Source: JBGCDD01 sp045105075 (GTDB lineage: Bacteria > Pseudomonadota > Alphaproteobacteria > Rhodobacterales > Rhodobacteraceae). Taken from it: DNA of 64,000 nucleotides. Below, one piece after another: positions 54,138 to 63,265 of this stretch. The notes below the pieces were generated by a model. It was not told where the DNA came from and ran no database searches. It was given only the letters and a program-made list of their open reading frames with translations. The stretch spans positions 40,561-104,560 of the forward strand of contig JBGCDD010000035.1 in the NCBI GenBank assembly GCA_045105075.1, in the 5' to 3' direction. The translations under genes and the position numbers were made by a program. Position 1 is the stretch's first letter, and every line of letters starts with the position of its first letter.

Positions 54138-55382
54138 ATGACGTCGCCCGCGCACCCCGTGGTGGTCATCGGCGGCGGCATCGTTGGCATTTGCTGCGCT
54201 CTGTCGCTGATCGAAACCGGCACGCCCACAGTGCTGATTGAACCAGATGATCCCGGCCAAGGCGCGTCCTTCGGCAACGCGGGCATCATCTCGCCCTGGT
54301 CCGTGGTGCCCCAATCCAGCCCCGGTATCTGGAAAAAAGTCCCTGGCTGGCTGCTGAAACGCGATGGCCCGGCATCCGTCAGCCCGGCCTATGCGCTGCG
54401 CCTGCTGCCTTGGCTTGCCGCGTTCCTGCGCGCCGGTACGCCACACCGCGTCAGCGAGATTTCCAAGGCGATGCAGCTGCTCAATCAAGACAACATCGCG
54501 CTCTACCGCACCCACCTGGCCGGCACCGGCCACGAAGATCTGATCGCCGACAGCTATTACGTGCACGCCTACCGCAACGCCGCCGAAGCCCGCCCCGAGG
54601 CCCCCGAATACGCCGCCCGCGCCGCCCTAGGGGCCCCGATCGAACGCATCGATGCCGCAGAACTGCGCGCGCTGGAGCCTGCCCTGTCCCACGATTTCCA
54701 AGCCGCCATCCTGATCAAAAACCAGGCCCGCGCCCGCGATCCGGGCCAGATTGCCACGGTTTTGGCCGAAAAATTCCAAAGCCTCGGCGGCCAGATCATG
54801 CGCGCCAAAGTGATGTCGCTGCAGCGCGAAACCCGTTGGACGATCACCACCGATCGCGGCACTGTTAACGCCGAAAAGATCGTTCTCAGCGCCGGCATCT
54901 GGTCGGCGGATCTCCTCAAACCCCTGGGTGTGAAAATCCCACTGGCGTCCGAGCGTGGTTATCACATCGCCTGCCCAACCCCCGGCGTAAGCCTGACCCA
55001 TTCGGTGATGGACGTTCAGGCCAAATTTGTCGCAAGCTCAATGACCATGGGCCTGCGCGCTGCAGGAACCGCTGAATTCGCCCCGCCAAACGCACCGGCA
55101 AACCCTGCAAGATCCAACAGCATTCTGCGCGCCCTGCGCCGCATGATCCCAGACATCGACACAACAGATCACACAAGTTGGATGGGCGTGCGTCCCTCAA
55201 CCCCAGACAGCCTTCCCGTGATCGGAGCGACCTCGCAATATCCTGGTCTGTTCATGGCGTTCGGACACAGCCACTACGGATTGATGATGGCCCCGAAAAC
55301 CGGCCGCGTAATTGCCGATCTGGTACGAGATGTTCGATCCAACCAAAACCTGACGCTCCTCTCGCCATCCCGTTTTTCTTAA
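54138..55382 (+). CDS. FAD-dependent D-amino-acid-dehydrogenase-like oxidoreductase (DadA/DAO family)
   Basis: The 414-residue flavoprotein starts with VVVIGGGIVGICCALSLIE, then ASFGNAGIISPWSVVPQSSPGIW, typical of DadA. The C-terminal SWMGVRPSTPDSLPVIGATSQ and LFMAFGHSHYGLMMAPKTGR are conserved in DadA-like enzymes. It likely deaminates an amino acid brought in by the TRAP system encoded just upstream, but the substrate is unknown. The gene ends 1 bp before inverted-repeat copy 2. Confidence 0.9.
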   Translation: MTSPAHPVVVIGGGIVGICCALSLIETGTPTVLIEPDDPGQGASFGNAGIISPWSVVPQSSPGIWKKVPGWLLKRDGPASVSPAYALRLLPWLAAFLRAGTPHRVSEISKAMQLLNQDNIALYRTHLAGTGHEDLIADSYYVHAYRNAAEARPEAPEYAARAALGAPIERIDAAELRALEPALSHDFQAAILIKNQARARDPGQIATVLAEKFQSLGGQIMRAKVMSLQRETRWTITTDRGTVNAEKIVLSAGIWSADLLKPLGVKIPLASERGYHIACPTPGVSLTHSVMDVQAKFVASSMTMGLRAAGTAEFAPPNAPANPARSNSILRALRRMIPDIDTTDHTSWMGVRPSTPDSLPVIGATSQYPGLFMAFGHSHYGLMMAPKTGRVIADLVRDVRSNQNLTLLSPSRFS

Positions 55383-55383
55383 C

Positions 55384-55556
55384 CGGAGCGGCTGCGCCGC
55401 ACGCTATTCAAATGCGCTCAGGCCGCGCGTGCCTTGGGGCTTTGCCCCAAACCCCAGAGTTTCCTTTGAAAGATGAAGCGCTAACCTGAGCCTCTTCATC
55501 TTTCTAAAAAAACTCCGGGGGAGACGCCCGCAGGGTGGCGGGGGCAGAGCCCCTAT
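55384..55556. repeat. Inverted-repeat copy 2 flanking the TRAP segment
   Basis: Its reverse complement matches 49600-49771 at about 95 percent identity over the full 172 bp, so the 5.6-kb segment between is bounded by long inverted repeats. It lies immediately after the DadA-like gene stop. Confidence 0.9.
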
Positions 55557-55633
55557 CTCAGGTCAACTGCGATTGCGTCCGGCGTTGCCGCGCCCTATAG
55601 CTGAGGCGTTGTTCACCACCCAACCGAGGCGTT

Positions 55634-56479
55634 ATGACCCAATCAGCTGGCAAACCTTGCATCCTGTGTTGCGCCATCACCGGATCCGTACCGACCAAGG
55701 CGGACAATCCCGCCGTGCCGATTTCGGTCGCAGAGCAAGTTGAAAGCGCGCACGCGGCAGTTGAAGTCGGCGCGAGCATCATTCATGCCCATGTCCGCAA
55801 TGACGATGGGACCCCAACCAGCGATCCGGCAAGGTTCGCGGCCTTGAAAGAAGGTTTGGAAAAGAACTGCCCTGGTGTGATCGTTCAGCTTTCAACCGGA
55901 GGGCGTTCCGGCGCTGGGACCGAACGCGGCGGGATGCTGTCGCTGGCGCCGGATATGGCTTCGCTTTCAGTCGGATCAAACAACTTTCCGACCCGTGTTT
56001 ACGAAAATCCACCCGATCTGGTGGCTTGGTTGGCTTCGGAAATGATCACCCACAAAGTAACGCCCGAAGTAGAAGCGTTTGATCTGTCTCACATTCTGCA
56101 TGCCATCAAAATGCACGCCGAAGGCGCGCTTTATGGCAAGCTTTATGTCCAGTTCGTTATGGGTGTCAAAAACGCCATGCCCGCGGATCGAGCTGTGTTT
56201 GATTTCTATGTTCAGATTATGCAGGCGCGCGCGCCTGAGGCTCAGTGGTGCGCTGCGGGAATAGGCGCCAACCAGATCGTCGTGAATGAATGGGCCATTG
56301 CCGCAGGCGGGCACACCCGCGCTGGGCTGGAAGACAATGTGCGCCTTGACCGCGCAACTCTGGCGCCGTCAAACGCTGCTTTGATCGCACGCGCCGCAGA
56401 TCTTTGCGACAAATACAACCGACCCGTCGCCAGCATCGCGCAGGCACGTGATATTTTGGGCCTCGCGCCCCTCAGTTGA
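55634..56479 (+). CDS. Beta-keto acid cleavage enzyme family (BKACE, DUF849)
   Basis: The 281-residue TIM-barrel protein shows BKACE motifs: CAITGSVPTKADNPAVPIS, ASIIHAHVRNDDGTPTSDPARF with the zinc-binding His pair, IVQLSTGGRSG, LSVGSNNFPTRVYENPP and GGHTRAGLEDNVRLDRATLA. Family members condense a beta-keto acid with acetyl-CoA to give acetoacetate and a new CoA ester (as in lysine or carnitine degradation). The substrate here is unknown. Confidence 0.9.
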   Translation: MTQSAGKPCILCCAITGSVPTKADNPAVPISVAEQVESAHAAVEVGASIIHAHVRNDDGTPTSDPARFAALKEGLEKNCPGVIVQLSTGGRSGAGTERGGMLSLAPDMASLSVGSNNFPTRVYENPPDLVAWLASEMITHKVTPEVEAFDLSHILHAIKMHAEGALYGKLYVQFVMGVKNAMPADRAVFDFYVQIMQARAPEAQWCAAGIGANQIVVNEWAIAAGGHTRAGLEDNVRLDRATLAPSNAALIARAADLCDKYNRPVASIAQARDILGLAPLS

Positions 56480-56491
56480 TCGGATAAACTT

Positions 56492-57325
56492 ATGAAAACC
56501 CTTTCGGAAAACGCCTGTTTCAATGGCACTCAAGGCGTTTATTCGCACGCCTCCACCGTTTGTTCCTGCGATATGACATTTGGCCTGTTTCTGCCCGAAG
56601 AAGCCAAAGCCGGTCCTGTGCCCGTGTTGTGGTATCTGTCGGGGCTGACCTGCACCCATGAAAACGCCATGGTCAAGGCAGGCGCGCAGGGTTGGGCCGC
56701 CGAACAAGGCATCGCATTGGTGTTCCCTGATACTTCGCCGCGGGGCGATGGAGTGGCCAATCACGACGACTATGATCTGGGCCAGGGCGCCGGGTTTTAC
56801 GTCAACGCCACGCAAGCTCCTTGGGCGCCGCACTTTCAAATGTGGGACTATGTGGCCGAGGAACTGCCCGCGCTGATCACCTCTGAATTTGCCATTGATC
56901 CCGACCGCCAGGCGATCACCGGCCACTCCATGGGCGGGCATGGTGCGCTGACGCTGGCGATGAACCTGACCGGGCGGTTTACATCGGTGTCGGCGTTTTC
57001 GCCAATCTGTAACCCGACCGGCGCCGATTGGGGCCGCAAGCAATTGGCGGCTTATCTTGGCGACGACGAAACCACCTGGGCGCGCCACGACGCGTCACTG
57101 ATGATGGCAGAGCACGGCTTTGACGGACCTGTGCTGTGCGACACCGGCACCAACGACCAGTTCCTTGATCTGCTGCGCCCCGAAACGCTGGCCCATGCGG
57201 CTATGACACGCCGGCAAGAAGCGACAATCCGTCTGCAACCGGGCTATGATCACAGCTATTTCTTTGTGTCGACTTTCATGGAAGAACACATCGCCTTTCA
57301 TGCCAATGCGCTTTACGCAAAATGA
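56492..57325 (+). CDS. fghA: S-formylglutathione hydrolase
   Basis: The 277-residue esterase D-type enzyme has the nucleophile in ITGHSMGGHGALTLA, the start pattern VYSHASTVCSCDMTFGLFLP, the oxyanion-side LSGLTCTHENAMVKAGAQ and C-terminal YDHSYFFVSTFMEEH with the catalytic His. It releases formate and glutathione from S-formylglutathione in formaldehyde oxidation. No formaldehyde dehydrogenase gene adjoins it. Its stop overlaps the DUF188 gene start by 4 bp. Confidence 0.94.
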   Translation: MKTLSENACFNGTQGVYSHASTVCSCDMTFGLFLPEEAKAGPVPVLWYLSGLTCTHENAMVKAGAQGWAAEQGIALVFPDTSPRGDGVANHDDYDLGQGAGFYVNATQAPWAPHFQMWDYVAEELPALITSEFAIDPDRQAITGHSMGGHGALTLAMNLTGRFTSVSAFSPICNPTGADWGRKQLAAYLGDDETTWARHDASLMMAEHGFDGPVLCDTGTNDQFLDLLRPETLAHAAMTRRQEATIRLQPGYDHSYFFVSTFMEEHIAFHANALYAK

Positions 57326-57777
57326 GCGCACTTTTTCTGGACGCCGATGCCTGCCCGGTGCGGTCCGAAGCTGAACGTGTGTCCACCCGCCACGGGTTGA
57401 CCATGTATGTGGTGTCAAATGGCGGGTTGCGGCCTTCTCCCAACCCGCTGGTCAAAACCATCATCGTTGATGCAGGCGCAGACGAGGCCGACAAGTGGAT
57501 TGCCGAGCGTTGTGGCCCGGCCGATGTGGTGGTGACCTCGGACATGCCGCTGGCGGCGCGCTGTATCGAGGCCGGAGCGCGGGTTTTGCGCCACAACGGC
57601 GATTCGCTGACCCAGCGCAACATTGGACCGCAGCTGGCGATGCGCGATTTGATGACAGATATGCGCGCGGCCAACCCCTTGGGCACCGGCGGCGGGGCTG
57701 CACCCTTTACAAAAGCCGACCGCTCCCGTTTTCTGGACGCATTGGAACGTGATCTGCGCGCGGCGCAACGCGCCTGA
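57322..57777 (+). CDS. UPF0178/DUF188 family protein (YaiI-like)
   Basis: The 151-residue protein has the DUF188 pattern LFLDADACPVRSEAERV, VSNGGLRPSPNPLVKTIIV, ADEADKWI and VVTSDMPLAARCIEAGARVL, a PIN-like fold with conserved aspartates. Biochemical function is unproven. It overlaps fghA (ATGA). Confidence 0.9.
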   Translation: MSALFLDADACPVRSEAERVSTRHGLTMYVVSNGGLRPSPNPLVKTIIVDAGADEADKWIAERCGPADVVVTSDMPLAARCIEAGARVLRHNGDSLTQRNIGPQLAMRDLMTDMRAANPLGTGGGAAPFTKADRSRFLDALERDLRAAQRA

Positions 57778-57792
57778 ACCAAGGCTGGCCCT

Positions 57793-58413
57793 ATGACTGT
57801 TAACGCTGTGATCTTCGACATTGGAAATGTGCTGATCGAGTGGCAGCCCGAGCAGTTCTATGACCGCGAAATTGGCGAAGCGCGCCGCCGTGCCATGTTT
57901 GACGCGGTCGATCTGCGCGCGATGAACGACAAGGTCGATCTGGGCCAGGACTTCACCTCCACCATCTACGCCGCTGCCGATCAAAACCCCGAATGGCGCG
58001 CCGAGATCCGCATGTGGCATGACCGCTGGATCGAGATGGCCAACCCCGCCATCGAGCGTTCGGTGCGGCTGTTGAGGGCCTTGCGCGCCAACGGCATCCC
58101 GGTGTTTTCGCTGACCAATTTTGGCATCCAGAGCTTTGACTACGCCGCCACTCACTACCCGTTTCTGCTGGAATTTGACCGGCTTTACATCTCGGGCCAT
58201 ATGGGCGTGATCAAGCCGGACCCGGTGATTTATCAAAGGCTTGAGGACGATTGCGGCATCGCCCCAAACACCCTTCTGTTTGCAGATGACCGCGCCGACA
58301 ACATCAAAGCCGCAGACGCGCGTGGCTGGCAAACGCATCTGTTTGCGGGCCCCAACGGCTGGGCGGATCGTCTTGTTGCCGAGCGCCTGCTGACCGAACC
58401 GGAGGCGCGCTGA
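57793..58413 (+). CDS. HAD-superfamily hydrolase (subfamily IA)
   Basis: The 206-residue protein has HAD motif I in VIFDIGNVLIEWQPEQFY, motif II in FSLTNFG, motif III lysine in GVIKPDPVIYQ and motif IV in LLFADDRADNIKAA. It resembles YihX-type sugar-phosphate phosphatases. The aspartate two residues after the nucleophile is replaced by glycine (DxG), as is common in this branch. It is coupled to the next gene through TGATG. Confidence 0.88.
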   Translation: MTVNAVIFDIGNVLIEWQPEQFYDREIGEARRRAMFDAVDLRAMNDKVDLGQDFTSTIYAAADQNPEWRAEIRMWHDRWIEMANPAIERSVRLLRALRANGIPVFSLTNFGIQSFDYAATHYPFLLEFDRLYISGHMGVIKPDPVIYQRLEDDCGIAPNTLLFADDRADNIKAADARGWQTHLFAGPNGWADRLVAERLLTEPEAR

Positions 58414-59327
58414 TGGTGCCTCATATCTCTTTTGCCGATGGTGATCCGCTGCTGGACTGGCTGGTGTTCACCGATGCACTGGCCGCGGGGCACGACCTGC
58501 CAAAGGCCGAAATCGACGATACATTTCTCTACCGCGACCCCGACACCATGCTGTCGCGCGCCGCCTGGATCGATGGGTTGGGTCTGGCCGTCAAAACCGC
58601 GACAATCTTTCCCGGCAATATCACCGGCGGCAAGCCGATGATGAACGGGCTGGTCAGTATATATTCCGACCTTGATGGCACGGTGGCAGAGAGCATTGAT
58701 TTTCACCATGTGACAACGTGGAAAGCCGCCGCGGACAGTCTGCTGGCCGCGCGCCGTCTGGCTCGCCCCGATAGCCGCAACATCTTGATCATGGGCGCGG
58801 GCACCGTGGCTGGCACCTTGGTACAGGCTTTTTCGACCGCCTTTCCGCAGGCCCATTTCAACATCTGGAACCGCACCCCTGCCAAGGCCGACGTTTTTGC
58901 CAAACAGCATCCAAACGCCACCCCTGTGCGTGATCTGGAACAGGCTGTGGAAGCCGCCGATATCGTGCTGGGCGCCACTATGAGCTCGGCACCGATCCTG
59001 CGCGGTGACTGGTTGCAAGCCGACCAACACATCAATCTGATCGGCGCATATCGCCCCGACATGCGCGAGGCCGACGACACCGCGCTGACCCGCGCGCGCT
59101 TGTTTGTTGACAGCTATGCCACCACGCTGGATCACATTGGCGAATTGAAAGACCCGCTGGCACGCGGCGTGATCACCCGCGACGATTTTGTGGCCGATTT
59201 TTATGATCTGTCCGCGTTTCAACGCCAGCCAGGGCCCAATCTGACCCTTTTCAAAAATGGCGGCGGTGCACATCTGGACTTGATGACCAGCCGCTACATT
59301 CTGGATCAATGGGCGGGCGCACAATGA
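58413..59327 (+). CDS. Ornithine cyclodeaminase / mu-crystallin family protein
   Basis: The 304-residue protein has the family fold: an N-terminal substrate part with WIDGLGLAVKTATIFPGN and GLVSIYSDLDGT, then a Rossmann NAD(H) domain with ILIMGAGTVAGTLVQAF and VLGATMSSAPILRG. Members include ornithine cyclodeaminase, alanine dehydrogenase and ketimine reductases, so the reaction cannot be assigned. Its stop overlaps the start of the next gene. Confidence 0.88.
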   Translation: MVPHISFADGDPLLDWLVFTDALAAGHDLPKAEIDDTFLYRDPDTMLSRAAWIDGLGLAVKTATIFPGNITGGKPMMNGLVSIYSDLDGTVAESIDFHHVTTWKAAADSLLAARRLARPDSRNILIMGAGTVAGTLVQAFSTAFPQAHFNIWNRTPAKADVFAKQHPNATPVRDLEQAVEAADIVLGATMSSAPILRGDWLQADQHINLIGAYRPDMREADDTALTRARLFVDSYATTLDHIGELKDPLARGVITRDDFVADFYDLSAFQRQPGPNLTLFKNGGGAHLDLMTSRYILDQWAGAQ

Positions 59328-60256
59328 TCGGCTGGCTGATCCTGATCGCCCTGTTGGTGGTGTTGGCCCTGCCCTTGCTGCGCGAAATTCAACGCAAACC
59401 CATGTCGCAATCCACGCGCCGCGACGCGCCGGGCCAGTTCGTCACCCTGTCGCAAGGCACCACACATTACCGCTGGATCGGCCCAATCCGTGGCCCCGTC
59501 GCAGTCTGCGTGCATGGTCTGACCACGCCCAGTTTTGTCTGGGACGGGCTGGCCGCCGGGCTGACAGCAATGGGCTATCGGGTGCTGGTTTATGACCTTT
59601 ACGGGCGCGGATATTCCGACCGTCCCAAGGGTGCACAGGACGCTGGCTTTTTTCTCACTCAGCTGAATGATCTGCTGGAAGATCAACAGGTTGAGGACGA
59701 CATCACCCTGCTTGGTTACTCCATGGGCGGCGCCATTGCCACCGCTTTTACCGCTCAGCAACCGGGCCGTATCCGCCAATTGGTGCTGTTGGCCAGCGCC
59801 GGATTGCGCCCTGCCCCAACCGGTCTGATAGGGTTCATCGCGCGCACGCCGCTGATTGGCGACTGGCTGATGTTTGCGCTCTATCCCAGCCAGCAACGCA
59901 AAGGTGTCGAAGCCGAACGTGACCTGCCCAGCAGCGTGGAAAACATCTCTGATCTGGTGCTGAACGAGCTCAACCACACGGGCTATGTCCCTGCTGTTCT
60001 GGCCAGCCTGCGCGGAATCCTCGCCGAGCCGATGGATGACAGGATCCGCGCCATTCACAGCGCCAATGTGCCTGTACTGGCGGTCTGGGGGCGCGATGAT
60101 ACAGTGATCCCACTGACCTCGATGGGTCGGCTTGCCGAGCTTAACCGCACCGCCCGCCAAGAGGTGATCGAGGGCGCCGGACATGGGCTGACCTATACCC
60201 ACACCCGCGCCGTGCTCGACGCGATGCGCGAAACCCTGCGAGACGGTCTGATCTAG
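59324..60256 (+). CDS. Alpha/beta hydrolase
   Basis: From MIGWLILIALLVVLALPLL the product is 310 residues: one N-terminal membrane anchor, then an alpha/beta hydrolase domain with HGLTTPSFVWDGL, nucleophile LLGYSMGGAIAT, the acid in VWGRDDTVIP and the histidine in EGAGHGLTYTH. It is probably a membrane-tethered esterase or lipase-like enzyme; the substrate is unknown. It overlaps the upstream OCD gene by 4 bp (ATGA). Confidence 0.88.
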   Translation: MIGWLILIALLVVLALPLLREIQRKPMSQSTRRDAPGQFVTLSQGTTHYRWIGPIRGPVAVCVHGLTTPSFVWDGLAAGLTAMGYRVLVYDLYGRGYSDRPKGAQDAGFFLTQLNDLLEDQQVEDDITLLGYSMGGAIATAFTAQQPGRIRQLVLLASAGLRPAPTGLIGFIARTPLIGDWLMFALYPSQQRKGVEAERDLPSSVENISDLVLNELNHTGYVPAVLASLRGILAEPMDDRIRAIHSANVPVLAVWGRDDTVIPLTSMGRLAELNRTARQEVIEGAGHGLTYTHTRAVLDAMRETLRDGLI

Positions 60257-60260
60257 CCGA

Positions 60261-61499
60261 TCACGCGGCCACCGCCACCGAGGGTTTCTCGCGGATCGGC
60301 AAATGGATGATCGCGCTGAATGCGCCCACCGCCACGCCGATCCACCACACCAGCGTGTAGTCGCCATAAACGTCATACATGCGCCCGCCCAGCCAAACGC
60401 CCAGAAAACTGCCCAGCTGATGGCTCAGAAACACAAAGCCGTACAGCGTACCCATGTATCGCATCCCATAAATATAGCCGACCAACCCCGAGGTCAGCGG
60501 GATCGTCGCCAGCCACAGCGTGCCCATCGCAACCGAGAAAATGATCACCGAAACCGGCGTGATCGGGAACATGATGAACAGGCTGGCAATGATCGTGCGC
60601 CCCACATAGATGCCCGCCAGCAAGTACTTTTTGGAATACCGTTTGCCGACCCAGCCCGCCGCCAAAGTGCCCGCAATGTTGGCCGCCCCGATCAGCGAAA
60701 TCGACACCGCGCCCAGCGCCGATGTGGTGGTGATGCCCATACCATAAAGCACACCCCCCGGTTGAATCGGCCCGCACAGTTCAGTCACGAAAGCGGGAAA
60801 ATGCGCGGTGACAAACGCCACCTGATAGCCGCAGCTGAAGAACCCCAGAAAGATGCACAGATAGGTCGGGTCGCGAAACGCACGCAGCACAATCTCGCCC
60901 ATGCTTTCCTCCAGCGCCGACCGGCTGGGCGGCTCGGGCGAGGTCATCCACGGCAACAACAGCAACGACGCCGCGATCAGCCCCGCAAAAATCAGGAACA
61001 CCACCTGCCAACTGGTCACGCTCAGCAGCCATTCCGCGCCGGGAGGGCCGACAATCTGCCCGATGCTGCCCGCCGCCGACACCAACGCCAGCGCCATCGA
61101 GCGGTTGTCTTCCGATGCCGCGCGCCCGACAATCGCCAGGATCACACCAAACCCGGTGCCCGCCACGCCGAACCCAACCAGCCAGGCATAGGTCTGATGC
61201 TCTAGTGGCGAGGTTGACCCGGCGCTCAGCACCAAGCCCAACACATAAAGCGCAGCCCCCAGCACAACGGCCTTACGGTCGCCAATCTTTTCCGCGATGG
61301 CGCCAAAAATCGGCTGCCCCACTCCCCAGGCCAAGTTCTGAATCGCAATCGCCAGCGAAAATTCCGACCGCGCCCAGCCAAATTCGGCGGAAATCGGAAT
61401 CTGGACCACCCCAAAGGTGGCCCGCACGCCAAAGCTGACAATCACGATGATGCAGCCGACGATCAAAACCGGCGTGAACAATGGCGCCTTGCGATCCAT
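60261..61499 (-). CDS. Major facilitator superfamily transporter
   Basis: The 412-residue protein has twelve predicted helices. It begins FTPVLIVGCIIVIVSFGVRATFGVVQIPIS and has the MFS A-like loop AIAEKIGDRKAVVLGAAL and VGKRYSKKYLLAG in the second half. It resembles the monocarboxylate/oxalate:formate antiporter-like (OFA/MCT-related) branch. Substrate unknown. It converges with the alpha/beta hydrolase gene (4 bp apart). Confidence 0.88.
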   Translation of the reverse strand: MDRKAPLFTPVLIVGCIIVIVSFGVRATFGVVQIPISAEFGWARSEFSLAIAIQNLAWGVGQPIFGAIAEKIGDRKAVVLGAALYVLGLVLSAGSTSPLEHQTYAWLVGFGVAGTGFGVILAIVGRAASEDNRSMALALVSAAGSIGQIVGPPGAEWLLSVTSWQVVFLIFAGLIAASLLLLPWMTSPEPPSRSALEESMGEIVLRAFRDPTYLCIFLGFFSCGYQVAFVTAHFPAFVTELCGPIQPGGVLYGMGITTTSALGAVSISLIGAANIAGTLAAGWVGKRYSKKYLLAGIYVGRTIIASLFIMFPITPVSVIIFSVAMGTLWLATIPLTSGLVGYIYGMRYMGTLYGFVFLSHQLGSFLGVWLGGRMYDVYGDYTLVWWIGVAVGAFSAIIHLPIREKPSVAVAA

Positions 61500-62254
61500 A
61501 GCGATGCCTCCCTAGCCGCTTGAAGCTACGCGAAACCAACCCAAGGTCAATTGATCAGTTTCACCTTGAAACACCTGCGGCCCTGGAAGCAGAGCTATGC
61601 CAGAAGGTTGACAGGACATTCTAAAGTGCTCGGGCAAGACTGCAGGTGTTCGCAAATGTATCCAAAGTTGCAGGCCGGATGCAGAAATGACGAAGATACA
61701 CCGTTTTTTGGAGAGGTTTAAATCCAGGAACGCGATGGATAGTAATGCGAGCGCGTCAGAATTTGCAGTCAAACGCCAAGCTCGCCATTTTCTGACAGAT
61801 GTGTGTAAACAAGCACTGAGCGGTGATATGGTCGCAAGAAAATGAACTGGGTCCAGTTCGGGCGAACACAAGGCGATGACCATACGGATCTGAGCTGTAT
61901 TGCGTGCCGATGGCGGCGGTCTCAGAAATAAGACGCGGTCCGCCGACAGGGCATCCCGACCAGCGCGTGCTCAAAGACCGGACCAGCCCCAAAACCCCTG
62001 AACAGCCCCACAAGGCATTAGATCAACGATCACCAGACGCCGCATTTTTCGACATAAAGTCAACCAGATAGACGCACAAAAGCCAGCCGAATTACATCTT
62101 GGCTATGCCGCAAAACCGAATAGAAAAACCCGACGTCTGTGTTTTGCCCAAAGAGTGTTTTTCTGTTGGGTTTTCTCAATGTGTAATACGCTGTAAAATC
62201 ATTGCACCTAAAGGGTTGCAAACCTGCGCGGCTACCTCTAAGCCCCCGCATAGT
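61500..62254. other. Gene-poor 755-bp intergenic region left of tRNA-Arg
   Basis: No ORF here has convincing start, length or family similarity. The longest candidates are a 52-codon frame on the plus strand (61687-61845) and overlapping minus-strand frames of 80-120 codons, all without recognisable domains. The last 170 bp before the tRNA are AT-richer (for example the region around 62100-62215) and probably hold the tRNA promoter. Confidence 0.5.
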
Positions 62255-62331
62255 GGACCGATAGCTCAGCTGGATAGAGTACTTGACTACGAATCAAGGG
62301 GTCGGGGGTTCGAATCCTCCTCGGTCCGCCA
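62255..62331 (+). tRNA. tRNA-Arg (anticodon ACG)
   Basis: A full cloverleaf is present: acceptor GGACCGA pairs with TCGGTCC, the D-arm contains AGCTCAGCTGGATAGAG, the anticodon stem CTTGA/TCAAG encloses loop CTACGAA with ACG at 62289-62291, and the T-arm reads GGGGGTTCGAATCCTCC. G73 and an encoded CCA end it. ACG is read as inosine-CG for CGN codons. Confidence 0.97.
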
Positions 62332-62612
62332 CTTCCTAAAATTGTGAGACGACTCATAGTTCTGCCTTTTGCGACAGACTCTTTCCTTTTTCGACGCATA
62401 GCTTTTTCTTTGCTGTTTTGTGGTGGGGTTAGTCATGGATTCCCTTTCAAACTGGTTTTGAGCGAAGCCCTTCAGGGCGCTCGTCTCTAAAACCTGCTCC
62501 CGGCGAGTGTTGGGGGTAGCAAGTACAACAAAATTCGACTGTGTTGGTGTGGTCTTGTCGCGGATTAGTTCCGGTCTCTTTCGAGCAATGTTTGCTATGA
62601 AGGAGCTAAAGA

Positions 62613-62900
62613 ATGGCAACGAGGTACACAGACGCGTTTCGGCGTGATGCTGTGCGCATCGCGCCCACCAGCGGCTTAACGCGGCCACAGGTTTCATCGG
62701 ATTTGGGTGTTGGTCTTTCGACGTTGAACAAGTGGGTCCAAAAGCATCAGCACGATGATCTGATGTCTGGATCGCACGAGGACATTGAGAAAGAGAACGA
62801 GCGTCTCCGCAGGGAAGTCCGGCTGCTGCGTGAGGAGAGGGACGTGTTAAAAAAGGCCACTCTCTTCTTTGCAGCTCAAAACCCCGTCTCGTGCCTGTAA
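62613..62900 (+). CDS. IS3-family transposase OrfA
   Basis: The 95-residue protein has the OrfA helix-turn-helix (YTDAFRRDAVRIAPTSGLTRPQVSSDLGVGLSTLNKWV) and the leucine-zipper-like tail ENERLRREVRLLREERDVLKKATLFFAAQN. The native end would be QNR followed by TGA overlapping the OrfB ATG. Here a hairpin insert begins right after QN, so the last five residues (PVSCL) and the TAA come from the insert. GAAGGAG lies 9 nt upstream of the ATG. Confidence 0.88.
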   Translation: MATRYTDAFRRDAVRIAPTSGLTRPQVSSDLGVGLSTLNKWVQKHQHDDLMSGSHEDIEKENERLRREVRLLREERDVLKKATLFFAAQNPVSCL

Positions 62901-62933
62901 ACATGCGCGTCCTGCGTCCTTGCCGGGCAGTGG
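62885..62933 (+). repeat. Small hairpin insert copy 1 (degenerate)
   Basis: It sits between the OrfA codons for QN and the OrfB ATG. Removing it restores AACC|GATGAGG, the native OrfA-stop/OrfB-start overlap. It has CCGTCTC at the left, a weak stem GCCTGT / ACATGC, an extra 15 nt, and ends TTGCCGGGCAGTG. Confidence 0.75.
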
Positions 62934-63039
62934 ATGAGGTTCGCTTTCATCGATGCCTGGAAAGAAGAATGGCCAGTCGAATTTCTCTGCCGGGTTATGC
63001 AGGTTACATCACGTGGATTTTGTGCGTGGCGGGTTCGCC

Positions 63040-63075
63040 CCCTCTCAGCGATGCAAGCATCGCCTGCCGGCAGTG
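63040..63075 (+). repeat. Small hairpin insert copy 2
   Basis: 36 nt: CCCTCTC, stem GCGATGC / GCATCGC around AA, then CTGCCGGCAGTG. It is followed by GATGAGC; removal rejoins WRVRP to MSKRQRDD. Confidence 0.88.
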
Positions 63076-63094
63076 GATGAGCAAACGACAGCGC

Positions 63095-63135
63095 CCCTCT
63101 CGGCAGATTTGCAAGCAAACGTCTGCCGGGCAATG
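63095..63135 (+). repeat. Small hairpin insert copy 3
   Basis: 41 nt: CCCTCTC, outer stem GGCAGA / TCTGCC and inner TTTGC / GCAAA, ending GGGCAATG. It is followed by GACGAT; removal gives CAGCGC|GACGAT and restores RQRDDM. Confidence 0.88.
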
Positions 63136-63265
63136 GACGATATGGTGATTTTGGCGCATATCCGGGACCAACACCGCCTGAGCCTGCAAAGCTATGGGCG
63201 GCCTCGGATGAGCGAAGAATTGCAAGAGCTGGGGTTGAAAGTGGGACACCGGCGCGTAGTCCGCC

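Noticed and set aside
61687..61845. 52-codon plus-strand frame in the gap before tRNA-Arg
   Set aside because: No clear ribosome site, no recognisable domain and unusual composition; support is too weak for a gene.
62287..62904. 205-codon minus-strand frame crossing tRNA-Arg and OrfA
   Set aside because: It runs antisense through the tRNA (ending in the familiar EEDSNPRPLDS artefact) and through OrfA; no family similarity or ribosome site.
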